Source of the DNA: Desulfuromonas sp. | Lineage (GTDB): Bacteria > Desulfobacterota > Desulfuromonadia > Desulfuromonadales > SZUA-401 | Assembly (NCBI GenBank): GCA_002869605.1 | Contig: PKUI01000199.1 | Coordinates: 1-6,723, forward strand | Direction of reading: 5' to 3' | DNA length: 6,723 nucleotides | Part shown: piece after piece, positions 5,629-6,723 of the stretch | How positions within the stretch are numbered: the stretch's first letter is position 1 | Layout: every line of letters begins with the position of its first letter | Notes under the pieces: model-generated | Told to the model about the DNA's origin: nothing | The model's database searches: none | What the model saw: only the letters and a program-made list of their open reading frames with translations | Made by a program: the position numbers and the translations under genes

Positions 5629-6723
5629 ATGAAGGTTCTGGTAATCGGCGGCGGTGGCCGCGAACATGCGCTGGTCTGGAAGATCGCCCAGTCGCCGCTG
5701 GTGGAAAAGGTCTATTGCGCACCTGGGAACCCCGGCATCGCGCAGCAGGCAGAGTGTGTTTCTATAGCGGTCGATGATCTCGACGGGCTGCTCGCTTTCG
5801 CCACCGAAAACGGTGTCGACCTCACCGTGGTTGGGCCCGAACTGCCCTTGACTCTCGGTATTGTCGATCGCTTCAAGGCTGCCGGGCTAACCATCTTTGG
5901 CCCCGACGCCAAGGGCGCGCAACTCGAGGGGAGCAAGGTCTTCTGCAAGGACGTGATGGCCAAGTACGGCGTACCGACCGCTGCCTACGGCACCTTCGTC
6001 GAGCGCGAAGACGCGGTCGCCTTCGTGCGTCAGCACGGCGCACCGATCGTGGTCAAGGCCGACGGCCTCGCCGCCGGCAAGGGGGTGGTGGTTGCGCAAA
6101 GCGAGGCTGAGGCGATCGAAGCGATTGAGGCTTCACTGGTCGACGGAGCGTTTGGCGACGCCGGTCGCACCGTGGTGATCGAGGAGTTCCTTGCCGGCGA
6201 GGAGGCATCGTTCATCGCCTTCACCGATGGCAAGACCATCCTACCGCTTGCTTCGTCCCAGGACCATAAGCCGGTCTACGACGACGATAAGGGGCCGAAC
6301 ACCGGCGGCATGGGCGCCTATTCGCCGGCCCCGGTGGTGACGCCGGCGATTCACGACATTGTGGTCGAGCAAGTGCTCAAACCGTTGGTGGAGGGTATGG
6401 AGGCCGAGGGCTGCCCCTACAACGGCGTACTCTACGCTGGGCTGATGATCGACGGTGACGAGGTCAAGGTCCTCGAGTTCAACGCCCGCCTCGGCGACCC
6501 GGAGGCCCAGCCGCTGCTCTCGCGGCTCAAGTCCGACCTGGTGCCGGTGTTAACCGCCTGCGCTAAGGGGGAGCTGGCCGGGGTCGAGTTGGAGTGGCAC
6601 GATAAGGCCGCAGTCTGCGTGGTGATGGCTTCCGGTGGCTATCCGAAGGATTTCGTCAAGGGGCATGCCATTAGCGGGCTCGATGCCGCGGCCCTGATCG
6701 AGGACCTGACCGTCTTTCATGCC
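5629..6723 (+). CDS. purD: Phosphoribosylamine-glycine ligase (GAR synthetase), 3' end cut off by the window
   Basis: PurD is an ATP-grasp enzyme joining glycine to phosphoribosylamine to give GAR, the second step of de novo purine synthesis. I translated 365 in-frame codons, open to the window edge; the family is about 425 residues, so roughly 60 are missing. Visible motifs are the N-terminal VLVIGGGGREHAL (3-15), APGNPG (31-36), VVGPELPL (67-74), the ATP-grasp lysine and glycine loop KADGLAAGKGV (143-153), EEFLAGEEAS, SSQDHK ending at 214, GPNTGGMGAYSP (222-233) and the metal-binding LEFNARLGDPEAQP (from 282). The last is slightly unusual: Ala286 and Leu288 replace the common Val/Phe of FNVRFGDPE, but the functional Glu, Asn, Asp and Glu are kept. 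The start is well set by AGGAGG 4 bases upstream. The gene follows purH but is separated by a structured 335-base gap, so it may have its own control. Confidence 0.97.
   Translation, partial: MKVLVIGGGGREHALVWKIAQSPLVEKVYCAPGNPGIAQQAECVSIAVDDLDGLLAFATENGVDLTVVGPELPLTLGIVDRFKAAGLTIFGPDAKGAQLEGSKVFCKDVMAKYGVPTAAYGTFVEREDAVAFVRQHGAPIVVKADGLAAGKGVVVAQSEAEAIEAIEASLVDGAFGDAGRTVVIEEFLAGEEASFIAFTDGKTILPLASSQDHKPVYDDDKGPNTGGMGAYSPAPVVTPAIHDIVVEQVLKPLVEGMEAEGCPYNGVLYAGLMIDGDEVKVLEFNARLGDPEAQPLLSRLKSDLVPVLTACAKGELAGVELEWHDKAAVCVVMASGGYPKDFVKGHAISGLDAAALIEDLTVFHA

Noticed and set aside
5562..5777. Small rightward open frame overlapping the purD start
   Set aside because: It is an out-of-frame reading of the purD 5' end and leader; purD has a perfect AGGAGG site and full family motifs.

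Overview
The window is GC-rich, densely coding bacterial DNA. Gene content and order (a ThiE-ThiD fusion, a CooT-like small protein, alr, an ASKHA/RACo-like gene, then purH and purD) suggest a Desulfuromonadales-type anaerobe (Geobacter/Desulfuromonas/Pelobacter relatives). That placement is inferred from protein character and gene order and was not tested by a search.

Layout. Positions 1-1067 are a leftward unit. A 61-residue CooT-family (putative nickel-binding) protein is followed after 17 bases by a bifunctional thiamine enzyme, with ThiE at the N-terminus and ThiD at the C-terminus; the ThiD part runs off the left edge. A good sigma70-type promoter (TTGACA, 17-base spacer, TACGAT) drives this unit, and an 8-7-8 inverted repeat overlaps its -10 box and predicted start site. 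Positions 1068-1226 are the divergent control region. Positions 1227-3629 run rightward: alanine racemase (alr), then a 408-residue ASKHA-domain protein of the RACo/DUF4445 type lacking the usual N-terminal ferredoxin domain. A UUCG-loop terminator closes this unit at 3628-3650. Positions 3728-6723 carry late purine biosynthesis: complete purH, a 335-base structured gap, and purD, which is cut by the right edge.

How the genes work together. PurD makes GAR early in de novo purine synthesis and PurH performs the last two steps to IMP; both are tied to one-carbon (folate) metabolism. ThiED joins the pyrimidine and thiazole halves of thiamine phosphate, whose pyrimidine half also derives from the purine precursor AIR. 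Alr supplies D-alanine for peptidoglycan. CooT-like and RACo-like proteins belong to families that service CO dehydrogenase and corrinoid proteins, so their presence here invites a one-carbon/metal-cofactor hypothesis, but no CODH or corrinoid gene is in view.

Most unusual points: (1) a Tyr in Alr where the family almost always has Asp, in the Cys-Met-Asp active-site motif; (2) a compact, palindrome-rich element of about 140 bases between purH and purD that looks like a dispersed intergenic repeat, followed by a leader of about 190 bases with competing hairpins; (3) the operator-like dyad on the cooT-thiED promoter; (4) the ferredoxin-less ASKHA protein downstream of alr. I see no CRISPR array, tRNA, rRNA or insertion sequence.
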